This document shows, piece by piece, positions 10,557 to 21,851 of a stretch of DNA of 24,169 nt. The stretch is from positions 1-24,169 of the forward strand of contig NW_003148911.1 in the NCBI RefSeq assembly GCF_000003605.2, given 5' to 3'. The DNA is from Saccoglossus kowalevskii. Its lineage: Eukaryota > Hemichordata > Enteropneusta > Harrimaniidae. Both the position numbers and the translations under genes were made by a program. Under the pieces are notes generated by a model. The model saw only the letters and a program-made list of their open reading frames with translations, was not told the origin of the DNA and made no database searches. Each line of letters begins with the position of its first letter. Positions within the stretch are counted from its first letter, which is position 1.

Positions 10557-11231
10557 CACTAATTGAGATGTTACAGTAGCCACTACATGTGAACTCACAC
10601 TAATTGAGATGTTACAATAGCCACTACATGTGAACTCACACTAATTGAGATGTTACAGTAGCCACTACATGTGAACTCACACTAATTGAGATGTTACAGT
10701 AGCCACTACATGTGAACTCACACTAATTGAGATGTTACAGTAGCCACTACGTGTGAACTCGCACTAATTGAGATGTTACAGTAGCCACTACATGTGAACT
10801 CACACTAATTGAGATGTTACAATAGCCACTACATGTGAACTCACACTAATTGAGATGTTACAGTAGCCACTACATGTGAACTCACACTAATTGAGATGTT
10901 ACAGTAGCCACTACATGTGAACTCACACTAATTGAGATGTTACAATAGCCACTACATGTGAACTCACACTAATTGAGATGTTACAGTAGCCACTACATGT
11001 GAACTCACACTAATTGAGATGTTACAGTAGCCACTACATGTGAACTCACACTAATTGAGATGTTACAGTAGCCACTACGTGTGAACTCACACTAATTGAG
11101 ATGTTACAGTAGCCACTACATGTGAACTCACACTAATTGAGATGTTACAGTAGCCACTACATGTGAACTCACACTAATTGAGATGTTACAGTAGCCACTA
11201 CATGTGAACTCACACTAATTGAGATGTTACA
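10557..11231. repeat. Ordinary array
   Basis: Consensus units with G1/A1 variation. Two ACGTG units occur, one coupled to TCGCAC (about 10,750) and one not (about 11,080). All units are 41 bp. I see no further structure here. Confidence 0.85.
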
Positions 11232-11599
11232 GTAGCCACTAGATGTGAACTCACACTAATTGAGATATTACAGTAGCCACTACATTTGAACTCACACTAA
11301 TTGAGATGTTACAGTAGCCACTACATGTGAACTCACACTAATTGAGATGTTACAGTAGCCACTACATTTGAACTCACACTAATTGAGATATTACAATAGC
11401 CACTACATGTGAACTCACACTAATTGAGATGTTACAGTAGCCACTACATGTGAACTCACACTATTTGAGATGTTACAGTAGCCACTACATGTGAACTCAC
11501 ACTAATTGAGATGTTACAGTAGCCACTACATTTGAACTCACACTAATTGAGATGTTACAATAGCCACTACATGTGAACTCACACAATTGAGATGTTACA
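11232..11599. repeat. GATATT module, copy 2, ending in a 40-bp monomer
   Basis: Same order as 9,633-9,919 with GATATT (A at 11,390), continued by ATTTG and a unit in which the T before AATTG is lost (CACACAATTG, near 11,585), making it 40 bp. The 40-bp unit occurs at the same place in the copies ending at 15,864 and 19,717, so the deletion predates those copies. Confidence 0.9.
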
Positions 11600-12993
11600 G
11601 TAGCCACTACATGTGAACTCACACTAATTGAGATGTTACAGTAGCCACTACATGTGAACTCACACTAATTGAGATGTTACAGTAGCCACTACATGTGAAC
11701 TCACACTATTTGAGATGTTACAATAGCCACTACATGTGAACTCACACTAATTGAGATGTTACAGTAGCCACTACATGTGAACTCACACTAATTGAGATGT
11801 TACAGTAGCCACTACATGTGAACTCACACTAATTGAGATGTTACAGTAGGCACTACATGTGAACTCACACTAATTGAGATGTTACAGTAGCCACTACATG
11901 TGAACTCACACTAATTGAGATGTTACAATAGCCACTACATGTGAACTCACACTAATTGAGATGTTACAGTAGCCACTACATGTGAACTCACACTATTTGA
12001 GATGTTACAATAGCCACTACATGTGAACTCACACTAATTGAGATGTTACAATAGCCACTACATGTGAACTCACACTAATTGAGATGTTACAGTAGCCACT
12101 ACATGTGAACTCACACTAATTGAGATGTTACAGTAGCCACTACATGTGAACTCACACTAATTGAGATGTTACAGTAGCCACTACATGTGAACTCACACTA
12201 ATTGAGATGTTACAGTAGCCACTACATGTGAACTCACACTAATTGAGATGTTACAGTAGCCACTACATGTGAACTCACACTAATTGAGATGTTACAGTAG
12301 CCACTACATGCGAACTCACACTAATTGAGATGTTACAGTAGCCACTACATGCGAACTCACACTAATTGAGATGTTACAGTAGCCACTACATGTGAACTCA
12401 CACTAATTGAGATGTTACAATAGCCACTACATGTGAACTCACACTAATTGAGATGTTACAATAGCCACTACATGTGAACTCACACTAATTGAGATGTTAC
12501 AGTAGCCACTACATGTGAACTCACACTAATTGAGATGTTACAGTAGCCACTACATGTGAACTCACACTAATTGAGATGTTACAATAGCCACTACATGTGA
12601 ACTCACACTAATTGAGATGTTACAATAGCCACTACATGTGAACTCACACTAATTGAGATGTTACAGTAGCCACTACATGTGAACTCACACTAATTGAGAT
12701 GTTACAGTAGCCACTACATGTGAACTCACACTAATTGAGATGTTACAGTAGCCACTACATGTGAACTCACACTAATTGAGATGTTACAGTAGCCACTACA
12801 TGTGAACTCACACTAATTGAGATGTTACAGTAGCCACTACATGTGAACTCACACTAATTGAGATGTTACAGTAGCCACTACATGTGAACTCACACTAATT
12901 GAGATGTTACAGTAGCCACTACATGTGAACTCACACTAATTGAGATGTTACAGTAGCCACTACATGTGAACTCACACTAATTGAGATGTTACA
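11600..12993. repeat. Most homogeneous stretch of the array
   Basis: Thirty-four 41-bp units, nearly all consensus apart from G1/A1, with a few TATTTG units, one GTAGGCAC unit near 11,850 and a pair of ATGCG units near 12,311 and 12,352. No length change and no unusual block. The low variation suggests recent local amplification or assembly from few distinguishable reads; the sequence alone cannot separate these. Confidence 0.85.
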
Positions 12994-13239
12994 GTAGCCA
13001 CTACATTTGAACTCACACTAATTGAGATGTTACAGTAGCCACTACATTTGAACTCACACTAATTGAAATGTTACAGTAGCCACTACATGTGAACTCACAC
13101 TAATTGAGATGTTACAGTAGCCACTACATGTGAACTCACACTAATTGAGATGTTACAGTAGCCACTAGGTGTGAACTCACACTAATTGAGATGTTACAGT
13201 AGCCACTACATGTGAACTCACACTAATTGAGATGTTACA
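12994..13239. repeat. Distant copy of 3,565-3,810
   Basis: Six units: ATTTG, ATTTG with GAAATG (13,065), two consensus units, CTAGGTGTG (13,168) and a consensus unit. They lie exactly 9,429 bases from their counterparts. This is the only clear link between the left 5 kb and the right half of the window. It stops at 13,240, where another duplicated segment begins with a 42-bp unit. Confidence 0.82.
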
Positions 13240-15549
13240 GTAGCCCACTACATGTGAACTCACACTATTTGAGATGTTACAATAGCCACTACATGTGAAC
13301 TCACACTAATTGAGATGTTATAGTAGCCACTACATGTGAACTCACACTAATTGAGATGTTACAATAGCCACTACATGTGAACTCACACTATTTGAGACGT
13401 TACAGTAGCCACTACATGTGAACTCACACTAATTGAGAAGTTACAATAGCCACTACATGTGAACTCACACTAATTGAGATGTTACAGTAGCCACTAGATG
13501 TGAACTCACACTAATTGAGATGTTACAGTAGCCACTACATTTGAACTCATACTAATTGAGATGATACAATAGCCACTACATGTGAACTCACACTAATTGA
13601 GATGTTACAGTAGCCATTACATGTGAACTCACACAAATTGAGATGTTACAGTAGCCACTACATGTGAACTCACACTAATTGAGATGTTACAGTAGCCACT
13701 ACATGTGAACTCACAATAATTGAGATGTTACAGTAGCCACTACGTGTGAACTCGCACTAATTGGGATGTTACAGTAGCCACTACATGTGAACTCACACTA
13801 ATTGAGATGTTACAGTAGCCACTACATGTGAACTCACACTAATTGAGATGTTACAATAGCCACTACATGTGAACTCACACTAATTGAGATGTTACAGTAG
13901 CCACTAGATGTGAACTCACACTAATTGAGATGTTACAGTAGCCACTACATTTGAACTCACACTAATTGAGATGTTACAGTAGCCACTACATTTGAACTCA
14001 CACTAATTGAGATGTTACAGTAGCAACTACATTTGAACTCACACTAATTGAGATGTTACAATAGCCACTACATGTGAACTCACACTAATTGAGATGTTAC
14101 AGTAGCCACTACATGTGAACTCACACTAATTGAGATGTTACAATAGCCACTACATGTGAACTCACACTAATTGAGATGTTACAGTAGCCACTAGATGTGA
14201 ACTCACACTAATTGAGATGTTACAGTAGCCACTACATTTGAACTCACACTAATTGAGATGTTACAGTAGCCACTACATGTGAACTCACACTAATTGAGAT
14301 GTTACAGTAGCCACTACATTTGAACTCACACTAATTGAGATGTTACAATAGCCACTACATGTGAACTCACATTAATTGAGATGTTACAGTAGCCACTACA
14401 TGTGAACGCACACTAATTGAGATGTTACAGTAGCCAGTACATGTGAACTCACACTAATTGAGATGTTACAGTAGCCACTACATGTGAACTCACACTAATT
14501 GAGATGTTACAGTAGCCACTACATGCGAACTCACACTAATTGAGATGTTACAGTAGCCACTACATGCGAACTCACACTAATTGAGATGTTACAGTAGCCA
14601 CTACATGTGAACTCACACTAATTGAGATGTTACAGTAGCCACTACATGTGAACTCACACTAATTGAGATGTTACAATAGCCACTACATGTGAACTCACAC
14701 TAATTGAGATGTTACAATAGCCACTACATGTGAACTCACACTAATTGAGATGTTACAGTAGCCACTACATGTGAACTCACACTAATTGAGATGTTACAAT
14801 AGCCACTACATGTGAACTCACACTAATTGAGATGTTACAGTAGCCACTACGTGTGAACTCACACTAATTGAGATGTTACAGTAGCCACTACATGTGAACT
14901 CACACTAATTGAGATGTTACAATAGCCACTACATGTGAACTCACACTAATTGAGATGTTACAGTAGCCACTACATGTGAACTCACACTAATTGAGATGTT
15001 ACAGTAGCCACTACGTGTGAACTCGCACTAATTGAGATGTTACAGTAGCCACTACATGTGAACTCACACTAATTGAGATGTTACAGTAGCCACTACGTGT
15101 GAACTCGCACTAATTGAGATGTTACAGTAGCCACTACATGTGAACTCACACTAATTGAGATGTTACAATAGCCACTACATGTGAACTCACACTAATTGAG
15201 ATGTTACAGTAGCCACTACATGTGAACTCACACTAATTGAGATGTTACAGTAGCCACTACGTGTGAACTCGCACTAATTGAGATGTTACAGTAGCCACTA
15301 CATGTGAACTCACACTAATTGAGATGTTACAGTAGCCACTACGTGTGAACTCGCACTAATTGAGATGTTACAGTAGCCACTACATGTGAACTCACACTAA
15401 TTGAGATGTTACAGTAGCCACTACATGTGAACTCGCACTAATTGAGATGTTACAGTAGCCACTACATGTGAACTCACACTAATTGAGATGTTACAGTAGC
15501 CACTAGATGTGAACTCACACTAATTGAGATATTACAGTAGCCACTACAT
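13240..15549. repeat. Long segmental copy 1 (pairs with 21,852-23,709)
   Basis: The first unit has an extra C (TAGCCCACTAC, 13,243-13,246), making it 42 bp. Marker order: TATTTG, GTTATAG, TATTTGAGACG (13,398), GAGAAG, CTAGATG, ATTTG with TCATAC and GATGATAC (13,564), CCATTAC, CACACAAATTG, TCGCAC with TTGGG (13,763), CTAGATG, ATTTG units, CACATTAATTG, AACGCAC (14,408), CCAGTACATG, two ATGCG units, then alternating ACGTG/TCGCAC units and CTAGATG with GATATT. Offsets to the partner are 8,611, then 8,406, then 8,160, showing losses of 5 and then 6 units in the right-hand copy (or gains here). From 15,108 to 15,549 I see no difference from 23,268-23,709. Confidence 0.9.
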
Positions 15550-15864
15550 TTGAACTCACACTAATTGAGATGTTACAGTAGCCACTACATGTGAACTCAC
15601 ACTAATTTGAGATGTTACAGTAGCCACTACATTTGAACTCACACTAATTGAGATATTACAATACCCACTACATGTGAACTCACACTAATTGAGATGTTAC
15701 AGTAGCCACTACATGTGAACTCACACTATTTGAGATGTTACAGTAGCCACTACATGTGAACTCACACTAATTGAGATGTTACAGTAGCCACTACATTTGA
15801 ACTCACACTAATTGAGATGTTACAATAGCCACTACATGTGAACTCACACTATTGAAAAGGTACC
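15496..15864. repeat. GATATT module, copy 3, ending in a 40-bp monomer
   Basis: Order as at 11,232-11,599: CTAGATG with GATATT, ATTTG, a 42-bp unit with an extra T (TAATTTGAG at 15,604-15,612), ATTTG with GATATT (A at 15,655), an A1 unit reading TACCCAC instead of TAGCCAC, TATTTG, consensus, ATTTG, and a 40-bp A1 unit starting at 15,825. The offset to copy 2 is 4,265, which is 104 units plus the extra T. The left end overlaps the long segmental copy. The right end runs into the degraded block. Confidence 0.88.
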
Positions 15865-15953
15865 GTAACCCCTACCTGGGAACTCCCCCTAATTGAAAAG
15901 TTACCGTAACCCCTACATGGGAACTCCCACTATTTGAAAAGTTACCATAACCA
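15851..15953. repeat. Degraded units, substitutions that copy a neighbour
   Basis: The right part of one unit, two full units (15,865-15,905 and 15,906-15,946) and the first bases of the next carry about 21 substitutions in about 100 bases, far above the array average. All but the first make a base equal to an adjacent base: GAGATG becomes GAAAAG, GTAGCC becomes GTAACC, CACACT becomes CCCCCT or CCCACT, ATGTG becomes ATGGG, TACA becomes TACC. Not one is C-to-T. Marker order (short unit, TAATT, TATTT, A1) matches 19,678-19,806 unit for unit. This looks like a low-quality consensus stretch rather than a biological variant, although a real decayed block cannot be excluded. Confidence 0.88.
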
Positions 15954-16151
15954 CTACATGTGAACTCACACTAATTGAGATGTTACAATAGCCACTACAT
16001 GTGAACTCACACTAATTGAGAAGTTACAATAGCCACTACATGTGAACTCACACTAATTGAGATGTTACAATAGCCACTACATGTGAACTCACACTAATTG
16101 AGATGTTACAATAGCCACTACATGTGAACTCACACTAATTGAGATGTTACA

Positions 16152-16479
16152 GTAGCCACTACATGTGAACGCACACTAATTGAGATGTTACAGTAGCCAC
16201 TACATGTGAACTCACACTAATTGAGATGTTACAGTAGCCACTACATGTGAACTCACACTAATTGAGATGTTACAGTAGCCACTACATGCGAACTCACACT
16301 AATTGAGATGTTACAGTAGCCACTACATGCGAACTCACACTAATTGAGATGTTACAGTAGCCACTACATGTGAACTCACACTAATTGAGATGTTACAATA
16401 GCCACTACATGTGAACTCACACTAATTGAGATGTTACAATAGCCACTACATGTGAACTCACACTAATTGAGATGTTACA
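16152..16479. repeat. 8-unit tandem duplication, copy 1
   Basis: The 328 bases (8 x 41) start with an AACGCAC unit (16,171), followed by two consensus units, two ATGCG units and A1/G1 consensus units. The same order begins again at 16,480. Similar AACGCAC..ATGCG-ATGCG series occur near 14,408, 20,065 and 22,814. Confidence 0.86.
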
Positions 16480-16807
16480 GTAGCCACTACATGTGAACGC
16501 ACACTAATTGAGATGTTACAGTAGCCACTACATGTGAACTCACACTAATTGAGATGTTACAGTAGCCACTACATGTGAACTCACACTAATTGAGATGTTA
16601 CAGTAGCCACTACATGCGAACTCACACTAATTGAGATGTTACAGTAGCCACTACATGCGAACTCACACTAATTGAGATGTTACAGTAGCCACTACATGTG
16701 AACTCACACTAATTGAGATGTTACAGTAGCCACTACATGTGAACTCACACTAATTGAGATGTTACAATAGCCACTACATGTGAACTCACACTAATTGAGA
16801 TGTTACA
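16480..16807. repeat. 8-unit tandem duplication, copy 2
   Basis: AACGCAC recurs at 16,499, exactly 328 bases after 16,171, followed by two consensus units and two ATGCG units. The G1/A1 pattern is shifted by one unit after the ATGCG pair, so the copy has an inserted G1 unit before its A1 units. This is the shortest clear block duplication in the window. Confidence 0.85.
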
Positions 16808-17422
16808 ATAGCCACTACATGTGAACTCACACTAATTGAGATGTTACAGTAGCCACTACATGTGAACTCACACTAATTGAGATGTTACAATAGCCACTAC
16901 ATGTGAACTCACACTAATTGAGATGTTACAGTAGCCACTACATGTGAACTCACACTAATTGAGATGTTACAATAGCCACTACATGTGAACTCACACTAAT
17001 TGAGATGTTACAGTAGCCACTACATGTGAACTCACACTAATTGAGATGTTACAGTAGCCACTACGTGTGAACTCGCACTAATTGAGATGTTACAGTAGCC
17101 ACTACATGTGAACTCACACTAATTGAGATGTTACAGTAGCCACTACGTGTGAACTCACACTATTTGAGATGTTACAATAGCCACTACATGTGAACTCACA
17201 CTAATTGAGATGTTACAGTAGCCACTACATGTGAACTCACACTAATTGAGATGTTACAGTAGCCACTACATGTGAACTCACACTAATTGAGATGTTACAG
17301 TAGCCACTACATGTGAACTCACACTAATTGAGATGTTACAGTAGCCACTACATGTGAACTCACACTAATTGAGATGTTACAATAGCCACTACATGTGAAC
17401 TCACACTAATTGAGATGTTACA
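16808..17422. repeat. Ordinary array
   Basis: Fifteen 41-bp units, mostly consensus. One ACGTG/TCGCAC unit near 17,070 and one ACGTG unit with TATTTG near 17,155 are the only marked variants. No length change and nothing else to report. Confidence 0.85.
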
Positions 17423-18078
17423 GTAGCCACTACATGTGAACTCACACTATTTGAGATGTTACAATAGCCACTACATGTGAACTCACACTAATTGAGATGT
17501 TATAGTAGCCACTACATGTGAACTCACACTAATTGAGATGTTACAATAGCCACTACATGTGAACTCACACTATTTGAGACGTTACAGTAGCCACTACATG
17601 TGAACTCACACTAATTGAGAAGTTACAATAGCCACTACATGTGAAATCACACTAATTGAGATGTTACAGTAGCCACTAGATGTGAACTCACACTAATTGA
17701 GATGTTACAGTAGCCACTACATTTGAACTCACACTAATTGAGATGATACAATAGCCACTACATGTGAACTCACACTAATTGAGATGTTACAGTAGCCATT
17801 ACATGTGAACTCACACTAATTGAGATGTTACAGTAGCCACTACATGTGAACTCACACTAATTGAGATGTTACAGTAGCCACTACATGTGAACTCACACTA
17901 ATTGAGATGTTACAGTAGCCACTACGTGTGAACTCGCACTAATTGGGATGTTACAGTAGCCACTACATGTGAACTCACACTAATTGAGATGTTACAATAG
18001 CCACTACATGTGAACTCACACTAATTGAGATGTTACAGTAGCCACTAGATGTGAACTCACACTAATTGAGATGTTACA
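17423..18078. repeat. Third copy of the TATTTGAGACG-GATGATAC-TTGGG block
   Basis: Sixteen units in the order TATTTG, GTTATAG, consensus, TATTTGAGACG (17,580), GAGAAG, GAAATC, CTAGATG, ATTTG with GATGATAC (17,746), CCATTAC, consensus, TCGCAC with TTGGG (17,945), CTAGATG. It lies 4,182 bases (exactly 102 units) from the block at 13,240 and 4,429 (108 units + 1) before the one at 21,852. It has GAAATC and TCACAC like the copies at 5,894 and 7,870, where the 13,240 and 21,852 copies have GAACTC and TCATAC, so it combines features of both subfamilies. Confidence 0.88.
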
Positions 18079-19472
18079 GTAGCCACTACATGTGAACTCA
18101 CACTAATTGAGATGTTATAGTAGCCACTACATGTGAACTCACACTAATTGAGATGTTACAATAGCCACTACATGTGAACTCACACTATTTGAGATGTTAC
18201 AGTAGCCACTACATGTGAACTCACACTAATTGAGAAGTTACAATAGCCACTACATGTGAAATCACACTAATTGAGATGTTACAGTAGCCACTACATGTGA
18301 ACTCACACTAATTGAGATGTTACAGTAGCCACTACATGTGAACTCGCACTAATTGAGATGATACAGTACCCACTACGTGTGAACTCACGCTAATTGAGAT
18401 GTTACAGTAGCCACTACGTGTGAACTCGCGCTAATTGAGATGTTACAGTAGCCACTACATGTGAACTCACACTAATTGAGATGTTACAGTAGCCACTACA
18501 TGTGAACTCACACTAATTGAGATGTTACAATAGCCACTACATGTGAACTCACACTAATTGAGATGTTACAGTAGCCACTACATGTGAACTCACACTAATT
18601 GAGATGTTACAATAGCCACTACATGTGAACTCACACTAATTGAGAAGTTACAATAGCCACTACATGTGAACTCACACTAATTGAGATGTTACAATAGCCA
18701 CTACATGTGAACTCACACTAATTGAGATGTTACAATAGCCACTACATGTGAACTCACACTAATTGAGATGTTACAGTAGCCACTACATGTGAACGCACAC
18801 TAATTGAGATGTTACAGTAGCCACTACATGTGAACTCACACTAATTGAGATGTTACAGTAGCCACTACATGTGAACTCACACTAATTGAGATGTTACAGT
18901 AGCCACTACATGCGAACTCACACTAATTGAGATGTTACAATAGCCACTACATGTGAACTCACACTATTTGAGACGTTACAGTAGCCACTACATGTGAACT
19001 CACACTAATTGAGATGTTACAATAGCCACTACATGTGAACTCACACTAATTGAGATGTTACAATAGCCACTACATGTGAACTCACACTAATTGAGATGTT
19101 ACAGTAGCCACTACATTTGAACTCATACTAATTGAGATGATACAATAGCCACTACATGTGAACTCACACTAATTGAGATGTTACAGTAGCCATTACATGT
19201 GAACTCACACTAATTGAGATGTTACAGTAGCCACTACATGTGAACTCACACTAATTGAGATGTTACAATAGCCACTACATGTGAACTCACACTAATTGAG
19301 ATGTTACAGTAGCCACTACATGTGAACTCACACTAATTGAGATGTTACAATAGCCACTACATGTGAACTCACACTAATTGAGATGTTACAATAGCCACTA
19401 CATGTGAACTCACACTAATTGAGATGTTACAGTAGCCACTACATGTGAACTCACACTAATTGAGATGTTACA
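18079..19472. repeat. Mosaic array with partial module copies
   Basis: About 34 units, all 41 bp. 18,110-18,270 repeats the linker and first units of the 7,739-7,950 region. Near 18,360-18,435 there are private CpG-rich variants: GATGATACAGTACCC, CTCACGCTAATT and CTCGCGCTAATT. AACGCAC is at 18,795, ATGCG at about 18,912, TATTTGAGACG at 18,974, and a partial GATGATAC/CCATTAC pair at 19,140 that lacks the usual TTGGG unit and CTAGATG neighbours. Confidence 0.82.
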
Positions 19473-19717
19473 GTAGCCACTACATTTGAACTCACACTAA
19501 TTGAGATATTACAATAGCCACTACATGTGAACTCACACTAATTGAGATGTTACAGTAGCCACTACATGTGAACTCACACTATTTGAGATGTTACAGTAGC
19601 CACTACATGTGAACTCACACTAATTGAGATGTTACAGTAGCCACTACATTTGAACTCACACTAATTGAGATGTTACAATAGCCACTACATGTGAACTCAC
19701 ACAATTGAGATGTTACA
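19473..19717. repeat. GATATT module, copy 4, ending in a 40-bp monomer
   Basis: GATATT (A at 19,508) lies 8,118 bases, exactly 198 units, from 11,390. TATTTG, consensus, ATTTG and the 40-bp CACACAATTG unit (19,678-19,717) follow, as in copies 2 and 3. The leading CTAGATG and ATTTG units are missing. The units after it (consensus, TATTTG, A1) supply the cleanest template for the degraded block at 15,851. Confidence 0.88.
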
Positions 19718-21441
19718 GTAGCCACTACATGTGAACTCACACTAATTGAGATGTTACAGTAGCCACTACATGTGAACTCACACTATTTGAGATGTTACAA
19801 TAGCCACTACATGTGAACTCACACTAATTGAGATGTTACAGTAGCCACTACATGTGAACTCACACTAATTGAGATGTTACAGTAGCCACTACATGTGAAC
19901 TCACACTAATTGAGATGTTACAGTAGCCACTACATGTGAACTCACACTAATTGAGATGTTACAGTAGCCACTACATGTGAACTCACACTAATTGAGATGT
20001 TACAATAGCCACTACATGTGAACTCACATTAATTGAGATGTTACAGTAGCCACTACATGTGAACGCACACTAATTGAGATGTTACAGTAGCCACTACATG
20101 TGAACTCACACTAATTGAGATGTTACAGTAGCCACTACATGTGAACTCACACTAATTGAGATGTTACAGTAGCCACTACATGCGAACTCACACTAATTGA
20201 GATGTTACAGTAGCCACTACATGCGAACTCACACTAATTGAGATGTTACAGTAGCCACTACATGTGAACTCACACTAATTGAGATGTTACAGTAGCCACT
20301 ACATGTGAACTCACACTAATTGAGATGTTACAATAGCCACTACATGTGAACTCACACTAATTGAGATGTTACAATAGCCACTACATGTGAACTCACACTA
20401 ATTGAGATGTTACAGTAGCCACTACATGTGAACTCACACTAATTGAGATGTTACAATAGCCACTACATGTGAACTCACACTAATTTGAGATGTTACAGTA
20501 GACACTACATGTGAACTCACACTAATTTGAGATGTTACAGTAGCCACTACATGTGAACTCACACTAATTGAGATGTTACAGTAGCCATTACATGTGAACT
20601 CACACTAATTGAGATGTTACAGTAGCCACTACATGTGAACTCACACTAATTGAGATGTTACAGTAGCCACTACATGTGAACTCACACTAATTGAGATGTT
20701 ACAGTAGCCACTACATGTGAACTCGCACTAATTGAGATGTTACAGTAGCCACTACATGTGAACTCACACTAATTGAGATGTTACAGTAGCCACTACATGT
20801 GAACTCACACTAATTGAGATGTTACAGTAGCCACTACATGTGAACTCACACTAATTGAGATGTTACAGTAGCCACTACATGTGAACTCACACTAATTGAG
20901 ATGTTACAGTAGCCACTACATGTGAACTCACACTAATTGAGATGTTACAGTAGCCACTACATGTGAACTCACACTAATTGAGATGTTACAATAGCCACTA
21001 CATGTGAACTCACACTAATTGAGATGTTACAGTAGCCACTACATGTGAACTCACACTAATTGAGATGTTACAATAGCCACTACATGTGAACTCACACTAA
21101 TTGAGATGTTACAGTAGACACTACATGTGAACTCACACTAATTGAGATGTTACAGTAGCCACTACATGTGAACTCACACTAATTGAGATGTTACAATAGC
21201 CACTACATGTGAACTCACACTAATTGAGATGTTACAGTAGCCACTACATGTGAACTCACACTAATTGAGATGTTACAGTAGCCACTACGTGTGAACTCGC
21301 ACTAATTGAGATGTTACAGTAGCCACTACATGTGAACTCACACTAATTGAGATGTTACAGTAGCCACTACGTGTGAACTCGCACTAATTGAGATGTTACA
21401 GTAGCCACTACATGTGAACTCACACTAATTGAGATGTTACA
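19718..21441. repeat. Mainly homogeneous array with two 42-bp monomers
   Basis: About 42 units. CACATTAATTG followed by AACGCAC (20,065) and two ATGCG units near 20,183-20,225 repeat the series at 14,370 and 22,780. Two neighbouring units are 42 bp with an extra T in AATTTGAG (20,482-20,489 and 20,523-20,530), a change otherwise seen only at 15,604. GTAGACAC replaces GTAGCCAC at about 20,502 and 21,118. The last third (from about 21,120) matches 23,250 onward at 52 units. Confidence 0.83.
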
Positions 21442-21851
21442 GTTGCCACTACATGTGAACTCGCACTAATTGAGATGTTACAGTAGCCACTACATGTGAA
21501 CTCACACTAATTGAGATGTTACAGTAGCCACTAGATGTGAACTCACACTAATTGAGATATTACAGTAGCCACTACATGTGAACGCACACTAATTGAGATG
21601 TTACAGTAGCCACTACATGTGAATTCACACTAATTGAGATGTTACAGTAGCCACTACATGTGAACTCACACTAATTGAGATGTTACAGTAGCCACTACAT
21701 GCAAACTCACACTAATTGAGATGTTACAGTAGCCACTACATGCGAACTCACACTAATTGAGATGTTACAGTAGCCACTACATGCGAACTCACACTAATTG
21801 AGATGTTACAGTAGCCACTACATGTGAACTCACACTAATTGAGATGTTACA
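21442..21851. repeat. ATGCAAAC module, copy 2
   Basis: TCGCAC, consensus, CTAGATG with GATATT, AACGCAC (21,584), GAATTCAC, consensus, ATGCAAAC (21,702), two ATGCG units, consensus. It is exactly 2,132 bases (52 units) before the third copy; similarity extends leftward to about 21,120 and ends at 21,852, where the next base of the third copy is A1 instead of G1. The first unit reads GTTGCC instead of GTAGCC. Confidence 0.88.

Noticed and set aside
15880-15895. Telomere-like CCCCCTAA
   Set aside because: It arises once inside the degraded block by changes to CACACTAA and is not tandem.
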